Source of the DNA: Dactylosporangium vinaceum
GTDB taxonomy: Bacteria > Actinomycetota > Actinomycetes > Mycobacteriales > Micromonosporaceae
DNA: 64,000 nucleotides
Direction: 5' to 3'
Assembly (NCBI RefSeq): GCF_019904175.1
Contig: NZ_CP061913.1
Span: 3,596,001-3,660,000 of the forward strand
The notes under the pieces are model-generated. The model saw only the letters and a program-made list of their open reading frames with translations. It did not search any database and was not told the origin of the DNA. The position numbers were made by a program, and so were the translations under genes. This document shows, piece by piece, positions 32,789 to 41,453 of this stretch. The first letter of the stretch is position 1; each line of letters opens with the position of its first letter.

Positions 32789-34581
32789 GGGATCACCGCC
32801 TCCACCACCGTGCCGTGGCCGGGCGCGCTGGTGACGGTCAGGTCGCCGCGCAGGGATCGGACCCGCTCGGTCAGCGCGGCCAGCCCGGAGCCGGGCGAGG
32901 GGCGGGCGCCGCCGCATCCGTGGTCGCTGACCCGTACGAGGGCTACGCCATCGGCGACAGCGGTGGTCACCCGGGCCTGCGTCACCCCGGCGTGCTTGAC
33001 GACGTTCGTCACCGCCTCGCAGATGAGCAGGTACATCAACAGCTCCACCTCGCGCGCGGCGCGGGCCTCGTCGATCTGCAGGGTGACCTGCAGCGGCAGG
33101 CTACGCAGGACGCGTTGCAGCGCGGCGCGCAGCCCGTCCTCCAGGGCCTCCGGATAGATGCCGCGGGCCAGGCTGCGCAGGTCCTCGACGGCCCGGCGCA
33201 GCGCCGCCTGCGCGTCCTCGACGGCGGTGCTCGCGTCGGCGAGCTGCTGCGTGCGGTGCCGGTCGTCGTGGGCCTGGCGGTGCCGGCGGAAGTGGAGCCG
33301 AGCCCGGCCCAGGTGCAGCTTCACGGCCTGTAGCGAGGCCTGGACGCCGTCGTGCAGCTCGTGGCCGATGCGTTGCCGCTCGGACAGGGCGCTCTGGGTG
33401 AGCCGCCGCCGCGACTGCTGGGAGTCGCCGAGCCTGTCCGCGAGGTCGTGCTGCAGGATGCCGTTGTCCAGGACGATGCCGGCGGCCTGGGCGGCGATGT
33501 GCACGGCGGGTGCGAGGCGGCGCAGGTCCGGGTCGACGAGCAGCACGGCGATCGGCCGGCCGCCGGGGGCGCGTACATCGACCGGCCAGCGGGTGGCGAC
33601 GGTTGGCGGCAGCGGGTAGCCGTCACGGGACAGGTACCCGGATGCGCCGGTGCGGACGGCGAGCACGAGCGCCGGGTCGTCGAGCTTCTGGCGCAGGGCG
33701 TGCTCGACGTCTCCGATGGTGCGGCAGCCTGCGAGCGGCCCGATCAGCGAGGCGACCGAGCCGACGGCCAGGCGCCGCTGGATCAGGCTGACGATGAACG
33801 CGATGGGCGCGACGAGTGCGGCGAGGGCGATGAGGGCGCGCAGCGCGTCGGTGAGGTGTCCGGTCAGGTGCAGCTGCAGCGCGGTAAGGTAGATGCCGCC
33901 GACGACGCCGATCGCGACAGCGGCCACGGTGGCCGGCAGCATGTCTGCGCGCTCGAGCCGCCGGGACCGCCGGATCTTGAGCAGCAGCAGGACCGGCAGC
34001 ATCAGCGCGAGGACGGTGATGCCGGCTCCGACGATGCTGTCGGTGAGCCGGAACAGATGCCGGTCGGCGGAGACCGTCGGCCACCATGCGTGCGGGTTCC
34101 AGCGCTTCCACTCCGGCTCGGACACGGCGGCCACGGCCAGCTTGCCGCCGAAGACCCAGATGGCCAGAGCCGCGAAGTAGGTGCGTTCGCTGCGGCGGGT
34201 CAGCGCGGGCTCCGGATAGCGCACGAGGGCCAGGCCGCCGACGACGAACCAGCCGTAGCCCAGCACGAAGGAGACGATCGGGGCGGGGCCGGTCTGCCAG
34301 GAGGACGGCCAGATCCACCACCACGACACGGCGTAGCAGAACGCGGCGCCGATCATGCCCCAGCCGAGGCGGCCGGTGCGGCGGTCGGCGAGCAGGAAGG
34401 CGCCGGTCGCGGCGAACGAGGTCACGTCGAGCACGTACAGCACGCCCGTGAGGAAATCGTCGCCCCAGCGCGGAGCCCATGACGCTATCGCGCATACTGC
34501 CGCGGCGGCGCTGACCAGAACCGGGCCCCGCCCGATGGCCTTGCCATTTGCGGAAATCGATGTCCGCCAGGCCGGTTCCAC
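32779..34581 (-). CDS. Sensor histidine kinase of the NarL-partner type, multi-helix membrane sensor
   Basis: In the 600-residue product the N-terminal 270 residues hold about eight membrane helices with Trp-rich loops ('SWWWIWPSSW', 'WKRWNPHAWW'). A GAF-like region (about 280-370) leads to HisKA_3 'ERQRIGHELHDGVQASL' with the phospho-acceptor His, and the HATPase domain ('LICEAVTNVVKHAGVTQA', 'VSDHGCGG') ends it. Start GTG 34581. It overlaps the response regulator by 10 bases. The upstream neighbour is the divergent lectin/peptidase gene, 151 bases away. Confidence 0.9.
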   Translation of the reverse strand: MEPAWRTSISANGKAIGRGPVLVSAAAAVCAIASWAPRWGDDFLTGVLYVLDVTSFAATGAFLLADRRTGRLGWGMIGAAFCYAVSWWWIWPSSWQTGPAPIVSFVLGYGWFVVGGLALVRYPEPALTRRSERTYFAALAIWVFGGKLAVAAVSEPEWKRWNPHAWWPTVSADRHLFRLTDSIVGAGITVLALMLPVLLLLKIRRSRRLERADMLPATVAAVAIGVVGGIYLTALQLHLTGHLTDALRALIALAALVAPIAFIVSLIQRRLAVGSVASLIGPLAGCRTIGDVEHALRQKLDDPALVLAVRTGASGYLSRDGYPLPPTVATRWPVDVRAPGGRPIAVLLVDPDLRRLAPAVHIAAQAAGIVLDNGILQHDLADRLGDSQQSRRRLTQSALSERQRIGHELHDGVQASLQAVKLHLGRARLHFRRHRQAHDDRHRTQQLADASTAVEDAQAALRRAVEDLRSLARGIYPEALEDGLRAALQRVLRSLPLQVTLQIDEARAAREVELLMYLLICEAVTNVVKHAGVTQARVTTAVADGVALVRVSDHGCGGARPSPGSGLAALTERVRSLRGDLTVTSAPGHGTVVEAVIPCG

Positions 34582-34732
34582 ACGTTCATGCTGCTGGATG
34601 TGGGCGGACCGGGCAATTGCACGGACGGGCGAACGATTCCGGATCGCGTGATCGGCAACGTGAGGGTTTTCCGGGTATTGGTGGGCGGGTGGGCATCATA
34701 TCGTCGATTTCCGATCAATTGTCGGAGGTTGC

Positions 34733-36025
34733 ATGATGTACATCAGGAATGGATCGGCCCGGGTCGTGAGGCTGGGCCTGCCGGCCGCGCTGCTGCTGGC
34801 GTCGCTCAGCGCCTTGAGCGGGCCGTCGGCCGCGTCGGCGCTCGCCCCGCCCGAGGACCCGGGCCGCATCGTCGGCGACTACAACGGCCGCTGTCTGGAC
34901 GCGGACGGGTTCGGCACCAAGGGCGCCAACGGCGCGATCGTGCAGATGTGGGACTGCAACAGCAACAAATGGCAGCGTTGGGTCGCCACCGGCGACGGGC
35001 ACATCAAGAGCCGCTACGACGGGCGCTGCCTCGACGCGGACGGTGGAGGCGGCACCCGCGACCAGCTCGGCGCGATCGTGCAGATGTGGGACTGCAACAA
35101 CAATCCTTGGCAGAAGTGGACGATCGGCGCCGACCGGAAGATCCACAGCCAGTACAACGGCCGCTGCCTGGACGCCGACCGCAACGCCACCAAAGACCAG
35201 CAGGGCGCTCTGGTGCAGCTGTGGGACTGCAACACCAACCCGTGGCAGTCCTGGCCCAACAGCCTGTTCCGCCTCGGCGCCGGCGAGACCCTGAACCCGG
35301 CCGAGGCCCTGGTGAGCGGTGACTACACGGCCGAGATGCAGACCGACGGCAACCTTGTCGTCTACGGACCGGGCCACACCGCCCAGTGGTCGACGAACAC
35401 CTTCGCGGCAGGCCCGACGCTGGAGATGCAGGGCGACGGCAACCTGGTGCTGTACGGGTCCGGGCACGTCGCGCAGTGGGCGACCGGCACCGGGCAGGGC
35501 GGCGCCTACGTCGACATGCAGAGCGACGGCAACCTGGTCGTCTACGCGCCGGGCCGGGTGGCGGTGTGGGCCAGCCGCAGCGCGGGCAACTACGCCCTGC
35601 CGCTGCCCCGGTCCTCCGTGAGCGTGGCGTCGCTGTCCAGGCCGCACCATGACTATGCCGCGGTGGACATCGCGGTCGGCGCCGGCACACCGTTCTACGC
35701 CGTCACCTCGGGCACCGTCTCCACCGTCGACAACGCCGCCTGCGGCTGGGGGCTGCGGATCAGCGGCGACGACGGCGCGCAGTACACGTACTGCCACGCG
35801 TCCCGCCGGGACGTCACCGGCGGGCGGGTCGGCGCCGGGCGGCAGCTCGGCCTGTCCGGCGGCGTTCCCGGCGCCCAGGGCTCCGGCGACGCCACCGGGC
35901 CGCACCTGCACCTGGACATCGCGTACAACGGGATGCGGTGCCCGCAGCCGATGCTCGTCGCGCTGTACGACAACGCCGCCGTGCCGGGGCCGGCGTCGCT
36001 GCCGGCAGGGGGCTGTTCGTACTGA
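34733..36025 (+). CDS. Secreted RICIN + bulb-lectin + M23 peptidase fusion
   Basis: The 430-residue product has a signal peptide (1-39). Residues about 45-180 are a ricin-type trefoil made of three near-identical blocks ('DYNGRCLDADG', 'IVQMWDCN.N.WQ.W'). Residues about 180-290 are a bulb-type mannose-binding lectin with three 'MQ.DGNLVVYG' repeats. Residues about 300-420 are an M23/LytM metallopeptidase ('HHDYAAVDIAVGAGTPFYAV', 'YTYCHASR', 'GPHLHLDI') with the metal-binding His/Asp. It should bind glycans and cut peptidoglycan cross-bridges outside the cell. GGAGG precedes tandem ATGs at 34733 and 34736; the second has ideal spacing. Confidence 0.9.
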   Translation: MMYIRNGSARVVRLGLPAALLLASLSALSGPSAASALAPPEDPGRIVGDYNGRCLDADGFGTKGANGAIVQMWDCNSNKWQRWVATGDGHIKSRYDGRCLDADGGGGTRDQLGAIVQMWDCNNNPWQKWTIGADRKIHSQYNGRCLDADRNATKDQQGALVQLWDCNTNPWQSWPNSLFRLGAGETLNPAEALVSGDYTAEMQTDGNLVVYGPGHTAQWSTNTFAAGPTLEMQGDGNLVLYGSGHVAQWATGTGQGGAYVDMQSDGNLVVYAPGRVAVWASRSAGNYALPLPRSSVSVASLSRPHHDYAAVDIAVGAGTPFYAVTSGTVSTVDNAACGWGLRISGDDGAQYTYCHASRRDVTGGRVGAGRQLGLSGGVPGAQGSGDATGPHLHLDIAYNGMRCPQPMLVALYDNAAVPGPASLPAGGCSY

Positions 36026-36046
36026 CCCGTTCGCGGTCGGGGCGTG

Positions 36047-36081
36047 CTCACCGCGGGGGTGGTGCGCACGCCCCCGGTGAG
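36047..36081. terminator. Bidirectional stem-loop between lectin/peptidase and serine hydrolase genes
   Basis: CTCACCGCGGGGG (36047-36059) pairs with CCCCCGGTGAG (36071-36081) with one bulged base. It lies between convergent genes. Confidence 0.5.
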
Positions 36082-36097
36082 TGGTGGCGTCGGATCG

Positions 36098-37252
36098 CTA
36101 CGGGTGGGTGCACAGGGCGTGCTGGATCAGGGTGTCGGCGGCTCGTTGCTGCTGGAGGTGGTGCTCCAGGGAGTCGCCCAGGGCGGTGGACATGGAGACG
36201 ATGGCGCTGCGGCGGCCGTCGGGCGTGACGCCGGTGACGGTGATGTAGCCCGCGTCGCCGCCGTCGTGGCCCCAGTAGACGCCGCCGCAGGGCAGGGGGC
36301 GGGCGGCCAGGGCGAGGCCGTAGCGGCCGCCGGGCCAGACCTGCTCGACCTCGGCGTCGATCGGGACCGTGTGCTGCATGGTGGCCCGCTCGGCCGGGGT
36401 CAGCAGGTCGCCGGTCATGAGGGCGCGGAAGAAGCGGGCCAGGTCGCGGGTGCTGGAGATGATCGAGTCCGGGTCGCCGGAGACCTGTTCCGTGACGTCG
36501 ACGAGGTTGCCCGGGCTGAACAGCTCGTAGGCGTGGGCGTGCGGGCGGGGGAGGGTTGGTGCGGTACCCGGGAATGTGGTCTGGGTCATTCCGAGCGGGC
36601 GGAGGATGCGGTCCGTGATCTCCTGGTGCAGTGGGTGGCCGGTCACGCGTTCGATGACCATGCCGGCCAGGATGAAGCCGGTGTTGGAGTAGCCCCAGGC
36701 GGTGCCGGGCGGGAAGGTCAGCGGGTGGGTCATGGCCCGGGCCACGAGCTGCTCGCGGGTCCAGACGTCGTAGCGCTGCTCGGTGTACTCCTGCTCGTTG
36801 GTGTATCCGGGCAGGTCGTCGGGGATGCCGCTGGTGTTCTGCAGCAGCTGGCGCACCGTGATGGCGCGGCCGTCGTAGCCGGGGCCGCGCACGACGCCGG
36901 GCAGCCAGCGTTCGACGGTGTCGTCAAGGGCCAGGCGGTGCTCGCCGGCCAGCTGTACGGCGACGGTGGCGACGAACGCCTTGCGGGTGCTCGCGATCCG
37001 GAAGCGGCCCTCGGTGGGGACCGGGCGGCCGGTGGTCCGGTCGGCGACGCCGCTCGTGACGGCCAGGCTGCGCTCGGCGGTGCTGACGCGGGCCTGTACG
37101 CCTGTCACGCCCAGGTCGCGGATGGCGTCGGCGTCGCGCTGCAGGAGAGGGCGGGTGGCGGCGGCGTCGGCCGCGTGGGCGGTGAGCGGCAGTCCGGCGG
37201 CGGTGAGCGCGAGCGCCAGCAGTGTCGCCTTGGCCATCAGGGGCAGTCTCAT
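36098..37252 (-). CDS. Secreted serine hydrolase (class C beta-lactamase/DD-peptidase fold)
   Basis: The 384-residue product has a signal peptide (about 1-28). The penicillin-binding-fold motifs are present: 'ASTRKAFVA' (SxxK with the nucleophilic Ser), 'YSNTGF' (YxN) and 'HDGGDAGY' (HxG). 'PLPTEGRFRIAS' and 'QLLQNTSGIPDDLPGY' are typical of the S12 family of DD-carboxypeptidases and esterases. It acts outside the cytoplasmic membrane on peptidoglycan or small esters; its physiological substrate is unknown. It is divergent from the histidine kinase at 37328 with a 75-base gap. Confidence 0.9.
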   Translation of the reverse strand: MRLPLMAKATLLALALTAAGLPLTAHAADAAATRPLLQRDADAIRDLGVTGVQARVSTAERSLAVTSGVADRTTGRPVPTEGRFRIASTRKAFVATVAVQLAGEHRLALDDTVERWLPGVVRGPGYDGRAITVRQLLQNTSGIPDDLPGYTNEQEYTEQRYDVWTREQLVARAMTHPLTFPPGTAWGYSNTGFILAGMVIERVTGHPLHQEITDRILRPLGMTQTTFPGTAPTLPRPHAHAYELFSPGNLVDVTEQVSGDPDSIISSTRDLARFFRALMTGDLLTPAERATMQHTVPIDAEVEQVWPGGRYGLALAARPLPCGGVYWGHDGGDAGYITVTGVTPDGRRSAIVSMSTALGDSLEHHLQQQRAADTLIQHALCTHP

Positions 37253-37327
37253 GCCGTCCGACGGTAGGAGCGGCGCGGGTGCGGGTCGCTACCATGCGCC
37301 ACCGGATCGGCGTTACAGCGGGCTGTA

Positions 37328-38521
37328 GTGACAGGGCCGGCGTGGCCGGGCACACTCGACGCCGTGCGGTGGGGGCAGGGTTGGGTGCAGGCGTGGCGCG
37401 GCGGGGTCTACCTTCTCGGTGCGCTGCTCTCCGGTGTCGTGACGGTGCTCGCGCTGCCGCTGTTGTGCGTGCCCCGGCTCGCCCGGCTCTGGGCGGACTG
37501 GCACGGTGAGCGGGCCGGGCGCCTGCTCGGGACGCCGCCCGCGCCGGCGGCCACCCGCGGCCGGACCGCCCGGGCCCTGCTGTGGCTGCCCGTCCATGCG
37601 GTGACCGGGCTGGCGCTCGGGCTGCCCGCGCTGCTGTGCGCCGGCAACATCGTCGTCGGGGTGATCGCCGCGTCGCTGTGGTGGGCGTTCGGGCCGGACG
37701 ACGGGCCGAAGCTGTTCATGGACATCCCGGTGCACGGATGGGTGACGGCGCTGACGTTCGGGCCGCTGCAGATCGTGCTGCTGAGCATCCTGGCGTACCT
37801 GAGCTTCCCGCCGGTCGCGCGCGTGCACGCCCGGATCTGCCTGGCCGTGCTGGCGCACACCGCGCAGGAGCAGCTCGCCGAGCGGGTCGCCGTGCTGACC
37901 CGCACCCGCGCCGACGTGCTCGACGCGCACGGTGCGGAGCTGCGTCGGATCGAGCGTGACCTGCACGACGGCACCCAGGCCCGGCTCGTGGCCATCGCCC
38001 TGCGGCTGGCCGTGGCCCGGCAGGCGTTCGCCGACAACCCGCGCGACGAGCAGCTCGTGGCCGGGCTGCTGCGCGACGCGCACGAGGGCACCGAGGAGGC
38101 CATGACCGAGCTGCGCGAGGTGGTCCGGACCGTCTACCCGCCGATCCTGGCCGACCGTGGCCTCGACGGTGCCCTGACCGCGGTGACCACCCGCTGCGGC
38201 ATCCCGACCCGGCTGGACATGGGCGAGCTGGAGCGGGTGCCGGCGGCGGTGGAGGCCGTCGTCTACTTCGCGGTCGCCGAGGCCCTGACCAACGTCACGA
38301 AGCACAGCGGGGCGACAGCGGCCGGGGTGCGCCTGGGTCGCAGCGCCGACCGCCTCTCGGTGGTCATCACCGACAACGGGACCGGCGGCGCCGACGACCG
38401 CCGTGGCACCGGCATCGCCGGCATCCGCCGCCGGGTGCACGCGCTTGACGGCACCGTCGTCGTCGACAGCCCGGCCGGCGGGCCGACCGCGATCACGGTG
38501 GAGCTGCCGTGCGGGTGGTGA
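37328..38521 (+). CDS. Sensor histidine kinase (NarL-partner type)
   Basis: The 397-residue product has two pairs of membrane helices (about 25-48 and 90-165) around a cytoplasmic loop, then HisKA_3 'ELRRIERDLHDGTQARL' with the phospho-acceptor His and a HATPase domain ('YFAVAEALTNVTKHSGATAA', 'DNGTGGADDRRGTGIAGI'). GTG 37328 is the longest start; GTG 37364 is possible. Its last codons 'CCGTGCGGGTGGTGA' contain the start of the response regulator, the same overlap style as the pair at 32779, which suggests the two systems are paralogous. Confidence 0.9.
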   Translation: MTGPAWPGTLDAVRWGQGWVQAWRGGVYLLGALLSGVVTVLALPLLCVPRLARLWADWHGERAGRLLGTPPAPAATRGRTARALLWLPVHAVTGLALGLPALLCAGNIVVGVIAASLWWAFGPDDGPKLFMDIPVHGWVTALTFGPLQIVLLSILAYLSFPPVARVHARICLAVLAHTAQEQLAERVAVLTRTRADVLDAHGAELRRIERDLHDGTQARLVAIALRLAVARQAFADNPRDEQLVAGLLRDAHEGTEEAMTELREVVRTVYPPILADRGLDGALTAVTTRCGIPTRLDMGELERVPAAVEAVVYFAVAEALTNVTKHSGATAAGVRLGRSADRLSVVITDNGTGGADDRRGTGIAGIRRRVHALDGTVVVDSPAGGPTAITVELPCGW

Positions 38522-39156
38522 TCGCGGAGGACAACGTGCTGCTGTCCTCCGGGCTCGAGCTGCTGCTGGGCCGGGCCGGCTTCGAGGTCGACGCCGTCGC
38601 CGGGGACGCCGACGCGTTCCTGGCCGCCGTGCGCCGGCACCGGCCCGACGTCACCATCGTCGACGTGCGCCTGCCGCCGACGTTTCGCGACGAGGGTATC
38701 CGCGCCGCCCTGCAGGCCCGTCGCGAGCACCCCGGGCTGCCGGTGCTGGTGCTGTCGCAGTACGTCGAGCAGCAGTACGCGTCCGAGCTGCTCACGACGA
38801 GCGGGGGCGGGCTCGGGTACCTCCTCAAGGACCGCGTCAGCCGGGTCGACGAGTTCGTGGAGGCGCTGGGCCGGGTCGCGGCGGGTGGGACCGCGATGGA
38901 CCCGGAGGTCATCGCCCAGCTCGTCCAGCGGGCGGGTGATCCGATCGCGGCGCTCACCGCCCGGGAGCGCGAGGTGCTCGGGCTGATGGCGCAGGGGCTC
39001 GGCAACACCGCCATCGGGGAGCGGCTGGTCATCACCGACAATGCCGTGCACAAGCACATCGGCAACATCTTCGCGAAGCTGGGGCTGGCCGTGACCGACA
39101 GCGGCCACCGGCGGGTCCTCGCGGTGCTCGCCCACCTCAACGCGGCCGGCCGCTGA
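38509..39156 (+). CDS. NarL/LuxR-type response regulator
   Basis: The 215-residue product has a receiver ('VVIAEDNVLLSSGLELLL', Asp in 'VTIVDVRLPP', Lys in 'LGYLLKDRV') and a LuxR helix-turn-helix ('LTAREREVLGLMAQGLGNTAIGERLVITDNAVHKHIGNIFAKLGL'). It starts with GTG 13 bases inside the kinase gene, so the two are coupled. The targets are not evident; the divergent secreted hydrolase upstream of the operon is one possibility. Confidence 0.92.
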   Translation: MRVVIAEDNVLLSSGLELLLGRAGFEVDAVAGDADAFLAAVRRHRPDVTIVDVRLPPTFRDEGIRAALQARREHPGLPVLVLSQYVEQQYASELLTTSGGGLGYLLKDRVSRVDEFVEALGRVAAGGTAMDPEVIAQLVQRAGDPIAALTAREREVLGLMAQGLGNTAIGERLVITDNAVHKHIGNIFAKLGLAVTDSGHRRVLAVLAHLNAAGR

Positions 39157-39202
39157 CGGCCGCGTCGAGGTTCGCCGTCCCCGTGTGATTGGTCGCCGTT
39201 AT

Positions 39203-39216
39203 GAGAGCCCGCTCTC
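39203..39216. promoter_or_regulatory. Palindromic site upstream of the TPR gene
   Basis: GAGAGC-CC-GCTCTC is a perfect dyad 46 bases before the ATG at 39262. It resembles a LacI-type half-site pair with 2 extra central bases, but could equally be an RNA hairpin. Confidence 0.3.
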
Positions 39217-39261
39217 GGCAGGCGAGGAGAAGGCTGGCAATGCAGCGACTACAGTGAATGG

Positions 39262-39966
39262 ATGAACCCACTCGCCCGGCTCTCCAGGTGGACGGTGCGC
39301 ACCAACCTGCAGTTGGCCGAGCAGAGCCTGCGGCAGGGTGATTTCGAGGCGGCGATGGCCCGGTTCGAGGACGATCTGAAGGTCCGGCGCCGGATTGCCG
39401 AGCGCACGGGGCGGGTCGCCGATCGGGAGGACGTCGCGCGGGCGGCGGTTGAGCTGGCCCGGCTGTACACGGTCAAGGCCGTGCACTTCGACCGGCTGGC
39501 CGCTGCCGCCCGGGTTGCGTACGACATCTACCGCGAGCTGGACCGGCCGCTGGAGGTCGGGGTCTCGGCCAGGCTGCTCGCCGGTGCCTACGCCAATCTG
39601 CGCCAATGGGGCGATGCCGGTGTGGTGCTGGGCGAGACGTTCGGCATGCTCCGCGCCGTGCTGCCCGACGACCCCGGCACCATCCACATCGGGCACGTGC
39701 TGGCGCTGAACCTCGAGGTGCGCGAGGACTTCGCCGGCGCGGCCGAGCTCATGGAGGATCTGCTGGAGCGCAGTCGACGGGTGCACGGCGTCGAGTCGGC
39801 CGAGACCAATCGGCTCGAGTGGCAGGCCGGGCGCGTGCTGGCCGCCGTCGGCCGGGTCCGCGAGTCGATCGAGCTGTTTGAGCGGCTGCGCGCCGACGCC
39901 CTTGCGCGCGGTGACGAACGCGGTGCTGAGACCCTCGCCGGCTACCTCGAGCAGTTGCGCGGCTGA
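39262..39966 (+). CDS. Tetratricopeptide-repeat protein of unknown function
   Basis: A 234-residue soluble, all-helical protein with TPR-like pairs: 'QLAEQSLRQGDFEAAMARFEDDLKVRRRIAERTG', 'ARLLAGAYANLRQWGDAGVVLGETFGMLRAVLP' and 'GRVLAAVGRVRESIELFERLRADAL'. It looks like the C-terminal TPR half of larger regulators or NTPases, without the NTPase. It contains no signal peptide or membrane segment. The ATG lies in a short A-containing stretch with no strong ribosome site. It stands alone between a response regulator and a convergent pectinesterase gene. Confidence 0.7.
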   Translation: MNPLARLSRWTVRTNLQLAEQSLRQGDFEAAMARFEDDLKVRRRIAERTGRVADREDVARAAVELARLYTVKAVHFDRLAAAARVAYDIYRELDRPLEVGVSARLLAGAYANLRQWGDAGVVLGETFGMLRAVLPDDPGTIHIGHVLALNLEVREDFAGAAELMEDLLERSRRVHGVESAETNRLEWQAGRVLAAVGRVRESIELFERLRADALARGDERGAETLAGYLEQLRG

Positions 39967-40267
39967 GGCCCGGCTGAGTGCCACGGATTCCTGAAGAGTG
40001 GTCTCAGTGTGCCGCACGACCAAGATTCCACAGGGCACCTGCCGATCCGGGACGCCGCGGATCGTGTGGGACACGACTGGGCAGCAACGGCTCGATCCGT
40101 TGCCGCAACCCGCTCTCGTGACGTGGGCGGGCTCGCGTCAGGCCGCCGCCGGCCGTGTGGCGACTCGACCGGCGGGGAAGGGCCGGCCGGGGCGCGACGG
40201 GTCGTTGTGCACGGTATTGTGCACGCGGCCGTCGCGCTCCCGGGGTGGTGTTCGGATGGATGCGGGG
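39967..40267. other. Intergenic region between convergent TPR and pectinesterase genes
   Basis: No supported gene in about 300 bases. Bases 40205-40225 hold TTGTGCACG twice with a 3-base spacer, so two GTGCAC palindromes lie 12 bases apart. Its role, if any, is unknown, as both flanking genes point into the region. Confidence 0.45.
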
Positions 40268-41281
40268 TTACGGCTGGACGGGGTTCCAGCCGTCGGCGCC
40301 GGCCAGGTACTTCTGGGACGTGTAGCCGCTCGCCGTCGACGCGCTCATCTGGGGGCGGTCGCCTGTGCCGTTCGTGGCGCCCGAGCCGGTGTTGTTGTAC
40401 TCGCTGAAGCGGCAGGTCTTCCAGGAGAAGCCGCTCATGTCCTGCCACGCGCCGGCCTGGCGGATGTGGGCGCCGAGGTTGGAGTCGCGGACGAGGACCT
40501 GGCCGATCGCGTCGGCGGCGCCGCCCGCGTGCCAGCAGCGGCCCAGGGCGACCGTCTGCGCGGCGGCGCTGCTGAGCAGTGTGGAGCGGGTGATGAGGAT
40601 GCCGAACTTGTTGCTGGCGTTCGTGGCCGCGGCGGTGATGTAGCCGTTGTTGGAGCTGCCCCGGTCGAGGGAGCGGATCGTGGTGCTGTCGATGACGAGG
40701 GCGCCGTTGCCGTAGATGAAGTCGACGGCGCCTTCGATGTAGCTCTTGTAGACGTACTGGCGTACCTGCGCGCTGCCGGTGCCGCCCCAGGACAGGAACG
40801 TGTCCTGGTAGCCCTTGAGCTGGACGTTGCGGTAGACCTGCCGGTCGCCGCCGGCGTAGAGGGCGAGGGCCTGGCTGTCGTGCGCGGCGTAGGTGTTCTG
40901 GATGGTCAGGCCCTTGATGGTGGTGTCCTTGGCCAGGTTGAGCACGGTGGCGCTGCCCTGCGTGCCGGCGGTGGACTGCGGCTTGTTGCCGGTGATCACG
41001 ATGTCGCCGGAGGTGCCGGTGGCGCCCTGCAGGGTGATGCCGGACTTGCTGCTGGGGATGTTCACCTGGCCCTGGTACGTGCCGGCCTTGATGGTGATGA
41101 CGGTGCCCGTGGACGCGGCCGCGACGGCGGCCTGGATGGTGGTGTAGTTGCCCGAGCCGTCGGCCGCGACGGTGATGGTGCTGGCGGCTGACGCATCGGT
41201 GCTGACGGCGGTGACCGCGAGCACCGCGGTCGCGAGGACGGCGCCGGTGGCGGTCAGTGGCCGTCGTGTCGTAGGAGGCAT
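40268..41281 (-). CDS. Secreted pectinesterase (carbohydrate esterase family 8)
   Basis: The 337-residue product has a signal peptide (about 1-33) and a right-handed beta-helix beginning 'ITVAADGSGNYTTIQAAVAAA'. Active-site motifs are 'GYQDTFL' (Asp), 'YIEGAVDFIYGNG' (nucleophilic Asp) and 'LGRCWH' in place of the usual LGRPW (Arg). It removes methyl esters from pectin outside the cell. Start ATG 41281. A perfect 14-bp LacI-type palindrome lies 8 bases upstream of the start codon, so it is probably induced by plant sugars through a LacI-family repressor. Confidence 0.92.
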   Translation of the reverse strand: MPPTTRRPLTATGAVLATAVLAVTAVSTDASAASTITVAADGSGNYTTIQAAVAAASTGTVITIKAGTYQGQVNIPSSKSGITLQGATGTSGDIVITGNKPQSTAGTQGSATVLNLAKDTTIKGLTIQNTYAAHDSQALALYAGGDRQVYRNVQLKGYQDTFLSWGGTGSAQVRQYVYKSYIEGAVDFIYGNGALVIDSTTIRSLDRGSSNNGYITAAATNASNKFGILITRSTLLSSAAAQTVALGRCWHAGGAADAIGQVLVRDSNLGAHIRQAGAWQDMSGFSWKTCRFSEYNNTGSGATNGTGDRPQMSASTASGYTSQKYLAGADGWNPVQP

Positions 41282-41288
41282 CCCTGAC

Positions 41289-41302
41289 TGTGAGCGCTCA
41301 CA
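41289..41302 (-). promoter_or_regulatory. LacI-type operator of the pectinesterase gene
   Basis: TGTGAGCGCTCACA is a perfect 14-bp palindrome with the central GCGC typical of LacI/CebR-family operators. It sits 7 bases from the ATG, where a bound repressor would block the transcription start or elongation. Confidence 0.7.
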
Positions 41303-41453
41303 TGTCGGCCTTGTCAAGGTTCTGCAACTGATGGCAGCCGGTGCAAATAGCGGTCGGGTGAAAGTTACGTACGACCTGAGGCGTACCGCCACCCGGGCCG
41401 CGGTCGACCTCGGAGGGATTCGCGCGGCCGGCGGTCGCCCTAGCGTCGTGGGC

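Noticed and set aside
40009..40407. Plus-strand 132-codon frame in the region before pectinesterase
   Set aside because: No motif, Arg/Gly-rich second half, and it runs antisense into the pectinesterase gene.
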